The notes under the pieces were generated by a model. It made no database searches. It was not told where the DNA came from and saw nothing but the letters and a program-made list of their open reading frames with translations. Shown in pieces: positions 1 through 9,529 of a stretch of DNA of 64,000 nt (positions are counted from its first letter, which is position 1; each line of letters starts with the position of its first letter). The DNA lies in the NCBI GenBank assembly GCA_947497245.1, contig CANMFO010000002.1:372001-436000 (forward strand), read 5' to 3'. Made by a program: the position numbers and the translations under genes. The DNA comes from an uncultured Flavobacteriaceae bacterium (lineage in GTDB: Bacteria; Bacteroidota; Bacteroidia; Flavobacteriales; Flavobacteriaceae).

Positions 1-2283
1 TTCACCTATACCACCAATACAGCGGTGGCCCCTTGTACCAATGCATCCTCCACGGTTACGATCGTGGTTTCCGACTGTGATCCCTGTGTGGCAGGGGATG
101 CCCCTCCGGCGCTGGTGCCCGATGTTCCTACTGTATTTTGTGATGATATTGATGTTAGCCTGAACGACTATACCAACAGTACGCCACCTGCCGGGACCGC
201 CTTGGTATGGACGACCAATCAGGCGGACCCCACCGATACGAATGCACACTTGACCCCGACCGAAATAGCGGACCCCTTACCGGGAACCTATTACGGCGTG
301 TTCTACGATGCACTGAACGATTGTGCAAGTCCGTCGCTGCAAGTGCAGTTGACTCTTAATACTACGCCGGAGAATGTACAGGGGACCCCGGGTGAACGCT
401 GTGGTCTGGGCCCGGTAGATCTTTCGGCCACTTCCTCCACCGCGAATGTGACTTTTAATTGGTACAATAGCCTGACGGGGAATGACCTGGCGGGAACAGG
501 GGCCAACTTTAGCCCGAACCTTTCCGCGACGACCACTTTTTACCTGGAAGCCACTAGGAACGGCTGTGCTACCTCACCCAGGATACCCATTACCGCAACC
601 ATATTTCCTGAGCAGACCACAGGGACGGCAACTTTGAACTCTTCCGCCTGCAGCGATGCCAGCAATGGCCCCACGATAGTTGATCTGGACGATTTGATTA
701 GCGGGGAGAGCCCTGGGATCTGGACCACCTTTAGCGGGCTGGCCATATCCAACGACAACATCGTCAATTTTGAAGGGGCCGACGATGGAAATTATGTATT
801 CACCTATACTACGACCGATGCCCAGGACCCCCCCTGCCAAAATGTATCGGTAGATATTACCATTTCGGTGAACGACTGTGATGTCGATTCCGATTTGGAC
901 GGCTTGTTCGATGGTCCCGAGGCCATTCTGGGAACCAATCCCAACAATCCGGACACCGACGGTGATGGTATCAATGACGGGGATGAGGTGGGAAGTGATG
1001 TGGCCAATCCATTGGACTCGGACATTGGTGCGCCCGATGGGATTATCGATGCCCTGGATTCCAATATTCTGGACGAGGACAACGATGGCGTGGTGGATCA
1101 ATTGGATCCAGCAAACACCAACCCATGCCTTCCCGACAATACGAACAACCTTTGCGATACGGACGGGGACGGTATTTCAGACGGACAGGAAATTGCCGAT
1201 GGAACGGATCCACTGGATGCCTGTGATCCGAATCTGACGCCAGATTGTGAACCGGCCCCCATCGACCTGGAAATAACCAAGGTTGTTGACAATGAAAATG
1301 GGGTTGTGGGGGAGCAAGTCTTTTTTACTGTTACCGCCAACAATTTGTCCGACAGCAAGATCTTGGGGATAAAAATTGCCGAACTGTTGGAGAGCGGGTT
1401 CGAATACGTATCCCATGAGGCTTCCCTCGGCAGTTACAACGTGGAGGCGGGGCAATGGGAGATTTTTGAAATGACGGCATTGCAAAGTGCCACCTTGAAC
1501 ATCACGGTAAACATCGTGGAAGGGGGCGTCTATACGAACACCGCCGAATTGCTGGAATCATTTCCGGTAGATGGTACCCCGGCCAACGACTCGGCAACGG
1601 TTACCGTCAATGTTGACCTTCCGGAAGGTGTGGATCTGGTATTGGAAAAAAGTGCGTTGAGCGCCCGTCCGTTGATAGGGGATGAGGTGGTCTTCACCAT
1701 AAAGGTAACGAACAAGTCGATCGAGGATACGGTCTCCCAAATTCAGATACGTGATGTGATTTCCGAGGATGGCGGTTTTGTATATCGGACCCACGAGACT
1801 GCTTTGGGCACCTATGATCCGACCACGGGAATTTGGATCGTTCCGGAATTGGTGAAGGACCAAGAGGCCCTATTGACCCTTACGGTCCAAGTGCCCAACG
1901 AGGGAACCTTTACCAATACGGCCAAACTGATCCGCTCTTCCCCAGTGGATGGGAATCCCGCCAATAATGAAGCTACGGCCGAGGTCAGGGTAAGCCTTCC
2001 CACCCCTGCCGAAGATGGTTTTGTCTTTAACCAGTTTTCGCCCAATAACGACGGTACCAACGATTTTTTAAAGATCAAGGGTATTGGCACCTTTGGGAAT
2101 ACCTCCATAGAAATATTCAACCGTTACGGCAATAGGGTCTTTGAGGATAGGAATATGACCGATGACAATGTATGGGATGGCACATGGGAGAACAAGGAAG
2201 TGCCCGACGGTACCTATTATTACCTACTGGATTTAGGGGATGGTACCGAAATCAGAAAAGGCTGGATACAGCTGATAAGATGA
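1..2283 (+). CDS. Secreted DUF11-repeat protein with gliding-motility (type IX secretion) C-terminal domain, 5' partial
   Basis: The frame is open from the first base, so the gene starts left of the window. The product is a large, cysteine-containing extracellular protein. The visible part holds Ig-like segments, then an Asp-rich thrombospondin type 3-like calcium-binding stretch around 880-1230 (repeated DxDxDGxxD patterns). Two DUF11-type beta-sandwich repeats follow, starting near 1260 (DLEITKVVDN) and 1630 (DLVLEKSALS). The last about 85 residues (FNQFSPNNDGTNDFLKI ... GWIQLIR) are a typical gliding motility-associated C-terminal domain, which is a type IX secretion signal for export to the cell surface. 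It overlaps the following porP/sprF-like gene by an ATGA junction. Such large adhesins paired with PorP/SprF proteins are common in Flavobacteriia, so a surface or adhesion role is likely, but the ligand is unknown. Confidence 0.88.
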   Translation, partial: FTYTTNTAVAPCTNASSTVTIVVSDCDPCVAGDAPPALVPDVPTVFCDDIDVSLNDYTNSTPPAGTALVWTTNQADPTDTNAHLTPTEIADPLPGTYYGVFYDALNDCASPSLQVQLTLNTTPENVQGTPGERCGLGPVDLSATSSTANVTFNWYNSLTGNDLAGTGANFSPNLSATTTFYLEATRNGCATSPRIPITATIFPEQTTGTATLNSSACSDASNGPTIVDLDDLISGESPGIWTTFSGLAISNDNIVNFEGADDGNYVFTYTTTDAQDPPCQNVSVDITISVNDCDVDSDLDGLFDGPEAILGTNPNNPDTDGDGINDGDEVGSDVANPLDSDIGAPDGIIDALDSNILDEDNDGVVDQLDPANTNPCLPDNTNNLCDTDGDGISDGQEIADGTDPLDACDPNLTPDCEPAPIDLEITKVVDNENGVVGEQVFFTVTANNLSDSKILGIKIAELLESGFEYVSHEASLGSYNVEAGQWEIFEMTALQSATLNITVNIVEGGVYTNTAELLESFPVDGTPANDSATVTVNVDLPEGVDLVLEKSALSARPLIGDEVVFTIKVTNKSIEDTVSQIQIRDVISEDGGFVYRTHETALGTYDPTTGIWIVPELVKDQEALLTLTVQVPNEGTFTNTAKLIRSSPVDGNPANNEATAEVRVSLPTPAEDGFVFNQFSPNNDGTNDFLKIKGIGTFGNTSIEIFNRYGNRVFEDRNMTDDNVWDGTWENKEVPDGTYYYLLDLGDGTEIRKGWIQLIR

Positions 2284-3281
2284 TACAACGAATGGCATAC
2301 AAAAAGGACACCACAATATATAAACATATTCTGCTTCTAACAGCGTGGGTCTTGGGCTCTGTTTTCTCGGTCCAGGCCCAGAAAGAGCCCCAATACACCC
2401 AATATATGTACAATATTGGGAGTTTTAACCCTGCATATGTGGGCTCAACCGAAACGCCGGAAATTACCACCATGTACCGGGCACAATGGTTGGACATTCC
2501 CGGGGCGCCAAGGACCATTCGGTTGGGGACGAACATTCCTTTTGCCAATAAAAGGAACGGACTTGGGTTGAATGTGATCAACGACCAGTTGGGACCGGTG
2601 TCCCAAACCTATATAGATATGGCCTATAGTTACCAGTTCAATGTTTCGGAAAATACCAAATTGTCCTTTGGTATGGATGTCGGGGGAACCTCGTTGAATG
2701 TTGATTTCGCCAAGGGAACCTTTGAAAACCCGGGAGAGCCCATATTGGATCGTGAGACCATCAATAAATTTTATTTGAGCATCGGAGCCGGAATGTTCCT
2801 ATACCAGGACAATTGGTACCTTGGTGCATCGATCCCCAATTTCCTGACCGACGGGGTCTATAACGAAGACGTGGCCACGGTGGTGGAAGATAAGGTACAG
2901 TTCAATTTTATTGGTGGATACGTTTTTGAGCTTTCGGAGGGCCTTAAGTTCAAACCTGCCTTTCTGGCCAACTATATCAGCGGAGCTCCGGTAAACGTAA
3001 ACGTTTCGGCCAATTTTTTGATCAATGACAGATTTACCCTGGGCGCCTCATACAGGTTCGGCAACGCCCTTAGTGCCCTGGCCGGGTTCCAAATAGGGAA
3101 CCCTGTGTTTTTTGGCGTATCTTACGATTATGACACCAATGGATTGGGCCAGTATAACAACGGTACCCCCGAATTTGTGTTGAAATTTAATCTGGGAAGG
3201 AAAAAGGAAAGTAAGAGCGGTGGAAAGTCCAAGAATATGAAGGGAAAGCCAAAACAGGTAGATTCCCCAAGATTTTTCTAA
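2280..3281 (+). CDS. PorP/SprF family type IX secretion membrane protein
   Basis: A 333-residue outer-membrane protein of the PorP/SprF family. Relatives work with the PorK/L/M/N machinery, and SprF-like copies are needed to secrete the large protein encoded beside them. The sequence starts with a signal peptide ending near VQAQ, followed by the family hallmark QYTQYMYNIGSFNPAYVGS and many aromatic-rich beta strands, with a basic tail. I chose the ATG at 2280, which overlaps the upstream stop as ATGA and suggests translational coupling; ATG 2292 is an alternative. The next gene, an OmpA/PD40 protein, begins 13 bases downstream, giving the usual adhesin-SprF-OmpA trio. The family assignment is firm; that the partner is the upstream protein is inferred from position. 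Confidence 0.92.
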   Translation: MIQRMAYKKDTTIYKHILLLTAWVLGSVFSVQAQKEPQYTQYMYNIGSFNPAYVGSTETPEITTMYRAQWLDIPGAPRTIRLGTNIPFANKRNGLGLNVINDQLGPVSQTYIDMAYSYQFNVSENTKLSFGMDVGGTSLNVDFAKGTFENPGEPILDRETINKFYLSIGAGMFLYQDNWYLGASIPNFLTDGVYNEDVATVVEDKVQFNFIGGYVFELSEGLKFKPAFLANYISGAPVNVNVSANFLINDRFTLGASYRFGNALSALAGFQIGNPVFFGVSYDYDTNGLGQYNNGTPEFVLKFNLGRKKESKSGGKSKNMKGKPKQVDSPRFF

Positions 3282-3294
3282 CTTAGTTTGTGAT

Positions 3295-5232
3295 ATGAGG
3301 ATCAACGTTTTCATAGTATTGCTTTTAACCGTCACTGTGTGGTCTCCCGCCCAGGACATAGCGACGAATGGGGACAAGTATTTCTACGGATACGCGTATC
3401 GGGATGCGGTTCGGGAATACCAAAAGCAAATGCAAAAGGGGGAGGCAATGACCAACCACCAATTGTTGAACCTTGCCGATTCGTATTTCAAAATAGGCGA
3501 TTTCAAAAAGGCGTCCAAACTCTATTTGGACATCCATAAGAACGATACGATCATGTCGATCAATCGCTTCAACAATATGTTGCAAAGTTTGGCAAAAACG
3601 TCCGAGCCCGAACGTGTCCGGGCCTTTCTAAAATCGAAGAGTGCTTCCCTATCCACTGAATTGTTGGAAAACGCCAGTTTTAACTATGAACTGTTGGAAT
3701 CGAATTTGGGCGGTAGCTCGGATTTTTCGTTGTACAACCTGGGCGTAAACAGCGCACAGGCCGATTTTTCCCCTACATTTTACAAAGACAAACTGCTTTT
3801 TAGCAGCAGCAGGGGACAAAAATCCAAAAAAGTATACGGTCCCTCTGGGGAATCGTACCTCGATATCTATTTGGCGAGGATAACGGATGACGGCTCGGTA
3901 ATCAATCCCAACCCTTTTTTGAGGATTCCCGGATCTGAATATCACGAATCCACCCCGTATTACTCCGAAACCCTAGGTCGTATTTTCTATGTGCTTTCCA
4001 ATGAGGAGAACGGGGAACTCTCGTTTGATGATAAGGGAAAAAACGCCCTTTCCATTGGGATGGTACAGCAAAATGGAAGCTTTCAGTACGTGCTCAAAGA
4101 TCTGAGCACCTCATTTTACTATCCCTTTTTTGATGATGCTTCCGATAAATTGTATTTTGCCGCAAATTATCCAGATGGTTACGGGGGCACGGACATCTAT
4201 TACGTGCATACCACCAATTCACAGGTGATGTCCGAACCCATTAATCTAGGTCCGCGGATCAATACGCCCGGGAATGAGATCGCGCCTTTTTTCTTCGATG
4301 GCGGACTTTATTTTTCCTCGGATATTTTTTACGGTTTGGGCGGAATGGACATCTATAGGACCAATGTGCAAGCGGATGGCGGTTTCAGTATTCCGGTAAA
4401 CCTGGGCAAAAATGTTAATTCGATTTCGGACGATTTTGGGTTTATCATAAAGAATGCGGGTTCTGGCGGATTCGTTGGCTATTTTTCTTCCAACAGAAGC
4501 GGCGGAAAAGGGAACGACGACATCTACGGGTTTAGGGTCGAGGGCAAACCAGGGTTGAAGACCCTGATATTCAAGGGCAATGTGGTCCAACCAAAAACAA
4601 AAAGGGGCATTGCCGATGCATCGATACATTTGATGGATGTTGGAGGGAACAGTATCAAAGAGGTTTTTAGCAAGGCCGATGGAAGCTACCAACTGGAAGT
4701 CCCCTGGAAGAAAGATGTCTCCCTTCGGATTTCAAAGCCGGGACATTCGGGTTTCTACAAAAAATACAGCGAGGCGGAGGCGGACGCACTTCAAGGCACG
4801 GTCATGGAAATACCCCTGACAGCGATAAACGATCTGGTCAAAGAGCAGGAAGGTAAGACGGTGTTGAAGCTGGAGAGCTTTGTCTTTGACAGGGGCAAAA
4901 GCGATATCTCGCCTGCCATCGCACAGGAACTGAACAAGGTCATGGATTTGGTCCGGGCATTTCCCCAAATAAAAATGCGAATTGAGACCCATACGGATAG
5001 TAGGGGCAGTACGTTGTCCAACAAAAGACTTTCCCAAAAAAGGGCAGATATGATGAAGTCTTATCTACGTGGTATCGGTGTAGCCGATACCAATCTGTCC
5101 ACGGCCATAGGGTATGGGGAAGAAAGAATTTTGAACGATTGTACCAATGGGGTGTACTGCCTCGAATTCCTGCACAATCAAAATGTGCGTACCCTTATCG
5201 AAGTACTCAATTTCGACGAACTCGATCGGTAG
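3295..5232 (+). CDS. OmpA family protein with TPR, PD40 propeller and OmpA peptidoglycan-binding domain
   Basis: A 645-residue periplasmic/outer-membrane protein, third gene of the gliding-type trio. After a short signal peptide (VTVWSPAQD) come TPR-like helices (about 25-90), then PD40/WD40-like propeller blades (about 140-410) with repeated (L/I)(Y/F)FSS or YFSSNRSGGKGNDDIYGF-like motifs. A carboxypeptidase-regulatory-like beta domain covers about 425-510. The C-terminal OmpA domain starts with FVFDRGKSDISP and contains the peptidoglycan-contact region THTDSRGS and LSQKRADMMKSYL. This layout matches proteins of the PorE type that anchor type IX components to peptidoglycan. The ATG at 3295 follows the previous stop closely. 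There is no clear terminator after it; the following Nramp-like gene runs convergently. Confidence 0.9.
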   Translation: MRINVFIVLLLTVTVWSPAQDIATNGDKYFYGYAYRDAVREYQKQMQKGEAMTNHQLLNLADSYFKIGDFKKASKLYLDIHKNDTIMSINRFNNMLQSLAKTSEPERVRAFLKSKSASLSTELLENASFNYELLESNLGGSSDFSLYNLGVNSAQADFSPTFYKDKLLFSSSRGQKSKKVYGPSGESYLDIYLARITDDGSVINPNPFLRIPGSEYHESTPYYSETLGRIFYVLSNEENGELSFDDKGKNALSIGMVQQNGSFQYVLKDLSTSFYYPFFDDASDKLYFAANYPDGYGGTDIYYVHTTNSQVMSEPINLGPRINTPGNEIAPFFFDGGLYFSSDIFYGLGGMDIYRTNVQADGGFSIPVNLGKNVNSISDDFGFIIKNAGSGGFVGYFSSNRSGGKGNDDIYGFRVEGKPGLKTLIFKGNVVQPKTKRGIADASIHLMDVGGNSIKEVFSKADGSYQLEVPWKKDVSLRISKPGHSGFYKKYSEAEADALQGTVMEIPLTAINDLVKEQEGKTVLKLESFVFDRGKSDISPAIAQELNKVMDLVRAFPQIKMRIETHTDSRGSTLSNKRLSQKRADMMKSYLRGIGVADTNLSTAIGYGEERILNDCTNGVYCLEFLHNQNVRTLIEVLNFDELDR

Positions 5233-5320
5233 AGGTCGCGGTTTTGGTTCCGCCCTGTTCGAGAAAACGGCACAGGTGTTCCACATCGGTAAGCGGTAAC
5301 CCAATCTTTTCCAACACGGT

Positions 5321-6574
5321 TTAGAAAATCACCATCCAAAAATAGAGTAGGGAAAAGAAGGAGAGAAAGACAATTCCCGCATAGGTGAGTAGCTGCAATC
5401 CTCTACTGGGGCGGTGGGCCGCCGGCAAGTCGGCGCTCATAACGTTTTTCAGGTTCATATATCCTATGATGGGGGCGAACACAAAGGAAACACCGGTCGC
5501 CAAGGCCACCAACTCGCCCATATTGGCTGCAAAGGCGGCAATGACCACAAAATTTACCAGGGCAAGAACCACTACGGCAAGTGCAAAAACACCCTTTCTC
5601 CCCGTCAATACCGTTTTTGGCGATAGCAGGTCCAAGATATCCAGGCTTACGCGGGCAACCGCATCATGTGCGGTCATACAGGTGCTGAACATTGTGGCAA
5701 ATGCAGAAACGGCTATGAAAACGTATGCCCAGCTTCCAATATGCGTGGTGAAAAGGCTGACCACTTGATCGGCAAAGGTTACGGCATTGCCGCTCAGTTG
5801 GGTATTGGTGCCGTACAGGGTCATCCAGCCTATAATCAAAAAGAAAATGGCCAATAGGGCCGTAAGGAAGTACCCCGTGTTGAACTCTTGGAGCGATTGC
5901 TTCAAAGTGGGCTTTCCCGCTTTGTTCTTCCATTTTTCGATGCTCCATAGACTTACCCAGCTAGAGGCCTCTACGGTGGTGGGCATCCATCCCATTAAAC
6001 CGATCAGGAACAAAATGCCGGCCTCATTGAAAATAGGTGTTGGGCTGAAGTTTTCAACCTCTTCTACCTGCCCCCTAAGGATAACCAGGGCGGTTGTTGC
6101 GATAAGGGCAATGAATAAGATGGATACGACAAATTTCAAGGAGTTCTCCAAGAACCGGTACCTCCCGACAATCAACAACGAGCTGATGAGCACAAATAAT
6201 CCCAGGGCGACATGGGCAATTGAAATGTCCGATATCTTGAACAGATTGATAAAGAGCCCGGCGGTAACGGTATACAATGCTGCCAGAATTGTGAACGTGG
6301 TCACCAGTGTAATACTGGCATAGAACCAAAGATAGCCCTTTCCCCGATTGCGATACCCCTCTATCAGGGTCTTATTGGTAAGGTGCGTATAGCGCACCCC
6401 AAACTCAAAAAACGGGTATTTGAATATATTGGCCAATATGATGGGAATCACCATGATCCAACCGTATTGTGCCCCCGCCTTGGTCGAGAGGACCAAATGC
6501 GAAGTACCTATCGCCATACTGGCGAACAGCAGGCCTGGCCCCAGGTTTTTGATAAAGGTTTTGGTCTTCGACAT
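5321..6574 (-). CDS. Divergent Nramp-family membrane transporter
   Basis: A 417-residue inner-membrane protein with about 11 transmembrane segments and the Nramp fold: it opens with KNLGPGLLFASMAIGTSHLVLSTKAGAQYG, the TM1 region of the family. The usual metal-binding DPGN in TM1 is replaced here by AIGT, and the TM6 region reads MGWMPTTVEASSW where canonical members have MPH. Related Nramp-like proteins with altered TM1 occur in Bacteroidota, but their substrate is not established, so I do not call it a manganese or iron importer. I chose ATG 6574 (MSKTKTFIK) over the longer start at 6604 because the extra residues precede the conserved region without similarity. It lies 101 bases after the SanA-like gene on the same strand. 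Confidence 0.8.
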   Translation of the reverse strand: MSKTKTFIKNLGPGLLFASMAIGTSHLVLSTKAGAQYGWIMVIPIILANIFKYPFFEFGVRYTHLTNKTLIEGYRNRGKGYLWFYASITLVTTFTILAALYTVTAGLFINLFKISDISIAHVALGLFVLISSLLIVGRYRFLENSLKFVVSILFIALIATTALVILRGQVEEVENFSPTPIFNEAGILFLIGLMGWMPTTVEASSWVSLWSIEKWKNKAGKPTLKQSLQEFNTGYFLTALLAIFFLIIGWMTLYGTNTQLSGNAVTFADQVVSLFTTHIGSWAYVFIAVSAFATMFSTCMTAHDAVARVSLDILDLLSPKTVLTGRKGVFALAVVVLALVNFVVIAAFAANMGELVALATGVSFVFAPIIGYMNLKNVMSADLPAAHRPSRGLQLLTYAGIVFLSFFSLLYFWMVIF

Positions 6575-6675
6575 CTCAGTTGGCAATTGTTCCCAAATTA
6601 GCAAATTTTTTAATGGTCCCCGCCATTTTGTACAAGCTGCCCGAACAACTTGGGATCAGTGTTCTTTTGGAAACC

Positions 6676-7311
6676 TCATTGGATCTCAACCATTTCCCCG
6701 AAAAATTTGGGCTGGGTGTTGAACATCAAATCCAAAAACACCTTCACCCGGGCGAAATATTCCCTGAACCGCACTTTAAAGCCCTGTTTGCCCTCAACAT
6801 CCCTGGCATTATAGCCGATGGCAGAGAGTCCCTTTTTCTCCGCCAGGTATATGGCCCTCTCGTTGTGGAATTTTTGCGAAATGACCGTTACCTTGTCCAG
6901 TCCAAATACTTCTTTGGCCCTTACCATGGAATCCAAGGTCCGAAAACCGGCATAGTCCAGAAATATTTTTTCTTCGGGAACGCCGCCCTTTATGAGGTCT
7001 TTTTTAATAGTGGTGGGTTCGTTGTAGTATATGGTGCCATTGTCCCCGCTGACCAGAACGAACTCTATTTTTCCGGCTTTGTACAATGCCACGGTGGCAT
7101 TGATTCGGAAGGTGTAATACGGGTTGGGGTGTCCACTGACCAACTTTTTGGAAGTGCCCAGAACCAGGCCCACTCGATTTTTTGGGATGTTGCCGAGGTC
7201 GAAAAAGGTCTTTCCCACAGCGGCACTGTTGATGGTATGGTTGCATAACAAGATCAGTAAAAAGGGAACGCCCAAGAGCAAGGCTAAAATCTTGAAATGT
7301 TTTTTTTTCAT
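6676..7311 (-). CDS. SanA/YdcF-like (DUF218) envelope protein
   Basis: A 211-residue protein starting MKKKHFKILALLLGVPFLLILL, a single N-terminal membrane anchor, followed by a Rossmann-like DUF218 domain. Recognisable pieces are VGLVLGTSKKL, YTFRINATVALYKAGKIEFVLVSGDNG, YNEPTTIKKDLIKGGVPEEKIFLDYAGFRTLDSMVRAKEVFG and VTVISQKFHNERAIYLA, which match the SanA/vancomycin-exclusion branch. The role of this family is in envelope integrity, but the reaction is not known. ATG 7311 is preferred over the upstream in-frame start at 7413, whose extra residues are Cys/Phe-rich and unlikely. A possible promoter upstream (TTTG, 19 bases, TATCCCTG) is only a partial match to the Bacteroidota consensus. Confidence 0.85.
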   Translation of the reverse strand: MKKKHFKILALLLGVPFLLILLCNHTINSAAVGKTFFDLGNIPKNRVGLVLGTSKKLVSGHPNPYYTFRINATVALYKAGKIEFVLVSGDNGTIYYNEPTTIKKDLIKGGVPEEKIFLDYAGFRTLDSMVRAKEVFGLDKVTVISQKFHNERAIYLAEKKGLSAIGYNARDVEGKQGFKVRFREYFARVKVFLDLMFNTQPKFFGEMVEIQ

Positions 7312-7492
7312 ATGCCCTTTAAAGGTAAGCAAATAACAGGGATACCCTAGGTAAACTTTAAAACAAAAAAGGCAATTTCGGCAAAACAAAAAGCTCGATA
7401 CCTTTTTTGGCACCTAGGTCTATCAACACATGGCCGGGGCAGGGAGGCCTTCTCGATTCCGAGTTCTTAGAGGGGCATCGTTTCCAAAGCGG

Positions 7493-9064
7493 TCATTTGA
7501 GCTCTATTTTTTCGGTTTTGTTGTACCCCTTGCCTCGAATGGCCTCAAAACTGGCGATCATCTCCCTTAACTTCTCGGGATGCGTCTCGGCCAAATTGGT
7601 GCTTTGACCAATATCATCTTTCAAGTTGTACAACTGGTAGGTTTCAGAGTTGCCCAGTTCAATATTCACCTGTTTTGCCACCGCAGGACCTTCAAATGGA
7701 GGGATCATGGCCCAATCACCCTTTCTAAAGGCGGTCCTTGTCGTGGCTTCCAAAATAAGTTCCTCCCTTCCTTGGGAGCTCTCGCCCAGGAAAACACCCA
7801 GCAATTCTTCACTGTCCTTTCCCCGTTCCCCACTTCCCACAAGAACTGCCAGGGAAGAAAGCAGATCCACTTGGCTAACCATGGCATCCGATTGGCCCGG
7901 TTGGATCTTGCCTTTCCAATAGGTAAAGAAAGGCACGCGGGTACCCGCTTCGAACAGACTGTATTTGCCCCCTCTCAACGGGCCCCTTGGCGTATGGTCC
8001 CCTATTTTTTCCACGGCTTCGTCATAATAACCATCGTTCAGGACAGGCCCGTTGTCACTCGAAAAAATAATCAGGGTGTTTTCCAGGAGCCCCTCTTTTT
8101 CAAGGGTCTTTACGAACTCGCCAAGTGCCCAGTCCGCCTCAACAATGACATCGCCCCGATCTCCCAGGCCCGATTTGCCCTTGAACCTCGGATGGGGCGT
8201 GCGCGGTACATGGGGCTGCTGCATGGCATAATAAAGGAAGAAGGGTTCATCTTTGTGCTGGGTGACATAGTTTTGTGCACCCTTCAAGAATGTATCGGCC
8301 ATATCCTCATCGATCCACTTTGCTCCTTCGCCCCCTTTCATAAACCCGATACGGGGTATACCGTTCACAATGCTGTTATTGTGCCCATGGTGCCATTTGA
8401 GTTTCAACAGTTCGGGGTTGTCCTTGCCGGTGGGCTCACCCTCAAAGTTCCGATCATAATCAATTTCAATGGGATCGTTCGGGTCCAATCCTACCACATG
8501 GCCATTTTCGATGTATACCGTGGGCACCCGGTCCTGGGTCGCCGCCATGATAAAGGAATGGTCGAACCCAACTTCGTTGGGGCCTGGGCTTACCCTTTCG
8601 TTCCAGTTCACATCTCCATCCCCTAGTCCCAAATGCCATTTTCCAACTATTCCGGTATGGTACCCCTCCTTTTTGAGCATCTTTGGGATGGTCATTTGTT
8701 CTGTTCCGATGAGCAAAGGGGCCGTTCCCGGAAGTATTTTGGCATCCTTTTCCCGCCATGGGTAAACTCCTGTCAAGAGGGCATATCTACTGGGTGTACA
8801 GGTAGCGGAAGAGGCATACCCCTTGGTAAAACGTAGTCCGCCCATGGCCAACTTGTCCATGTTTGGGGTTTTGAGTACCGTGGAGCCATTGAAACCTACA
8901 TCACCAAAACCAAGGTCATCCATATAGATGATCACGATATTCGGTTTCTTTTCAGGTTCTTGGGCGATTTCCTTTTTTTCGTTCTTGCAATTCGTCAGGA
9001 CTCCAAGGCTAAGGGCCAAAATGCCCATAAACTTGGCGTTCCCAAATCCAAATCTTTTTTTCAT
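7493..9064 (-). CDS. Sulfatase, S1 family, lipoprotein (CTPSR)
   Basis: A 523-residue formylglycine-dependent sulfatase that removes sulfate esters from glycans, probably facing the periplasm or cell surface. A lipoprotein signal ends in VLTNC (Cys26). The metal-binding start IVIIYMDDLGFGD is followed by the sulfatase signature with Cys89 in ATCTPSRYALLTG, where Cys89 would be converted to formylglycine by a formylglycine-generating or anaerobic sulfatase-maturating enzyme not seen here. GKWHLG, SSDNGP and a Lys/Arg-rich FEAGTRVPFFTYWKG complete the active site. The overall pattern is arylsulfatase A-like; I cannot fix the S1 subfamily or sugar. It is divergent from the sulfatase at 9530, with a 465-base spacer, and may be cotranscribed with the SanA-like gene. 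Confidence 0.93.
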   Translation of the reverse strand: MKKRFGFGNAKFMGILALSLGVLTNCKNEKKEIAQEPEKKPNIVIIYMDDLGFGDVGFNGSTVLKTPNMDKLAMGGLRFTKGYASSATCTPSRYALLTGVYPWREKDAKILPGTAPLLIGTEQMTIPKMLKKEGYHTGIVGKWHLGLGDGDVNWNERVSPGPNEVGFDHSFIMAATQDRVPTVYIENGHVVGLDPNDPIEIDYDRNFEGEPTGKDNPELLKLKWHHGHNNSIVNGIPRIGFMKGGEGAKWIDEDMADTFLKGAQNYVTQHKDEPFFLYYAMQQPHVPRTPHPRFKGKSGLGDRGDVIVEADWALGEFVKTLEKEGLLENTLIIFSSDNGPVLNDGYYDEAVEKIGDHTPRGPLRGGKYSLFEAGTRVPFFTYWKGKIQPGQSDAMVSQVDLLSSLAVLVGSGERGKDSEELLGVFLGESSQGREELILEATTRTAFRKGDWAMIPPFEGPAVAKQVNIELGNSETYQLYNLKDDIGQSTNLAETHPEKLREMIASFEAIRGKGYNKTEKIELK

Positions 9065-9529
9065 GCTATGGAGTTTGATGGTTTTAGGGATGGGTTCATG
9101 TTGTGCCTACCCTTCCAAGATCGCAATTTTGTTTATTTTGCCGATGGACCGGTGCACGATTCAATTTGGGTTGCCTATGGTCTGTCCGATGCCATTTCTT
9201 CCCCGCATAAAGTTAGTATTAAAATCCAATTGGAAGGCGCAAACGGTATTTGAACCAATATCCATATAAAGAAAGACCTCCGAGCTATGGAAAGAAGGCA
9301 ATGCCTTAGGAAAATATTTCTCGGCAACCTATTAAATTGTTTACATTTATCAAATCAGACGGATTCTATGTCCACAAAACCAATTCCAAAGGATATGGAA
9401 TGACAATTTGATCCTTGCGGGAATGGGCGAAACGGAGCGCGGTTTGTCCATATGGGAATCCCCGGCGCGTGCGGCAAACGATTTAAAAAGACGGGTAAAA
9501 TCTCGGAAATATGGTTAATACAGGTCCTT
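9065..9529. other. Divergent intergenic region between two sulfatase genes
   Basis: This 465-base stretch separates two sulfatase genes that point away from each other, so it should hold both promoters. I found no open frame with coding character and no exact TAnnTTTG box. An AT-rich segment around 9330-9360 (ATTAAATTGTTTACATTTATC) is the most promoter-like part. No inverted repeat long enough to be called an operator was seen. Confidence 0.5.

Noticed and set aside
574-1101. Long minus-strand open frame inside the adhesin gene
   Set aside because: It lies antisense to the calcium-repeat region, where biased codons leave stops rare; no family similarity.
7340-7352. TAGGGTATC upstream of the SanA-like gene
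   Set aside because: Only the core matches and the flanks differ; likely chance.
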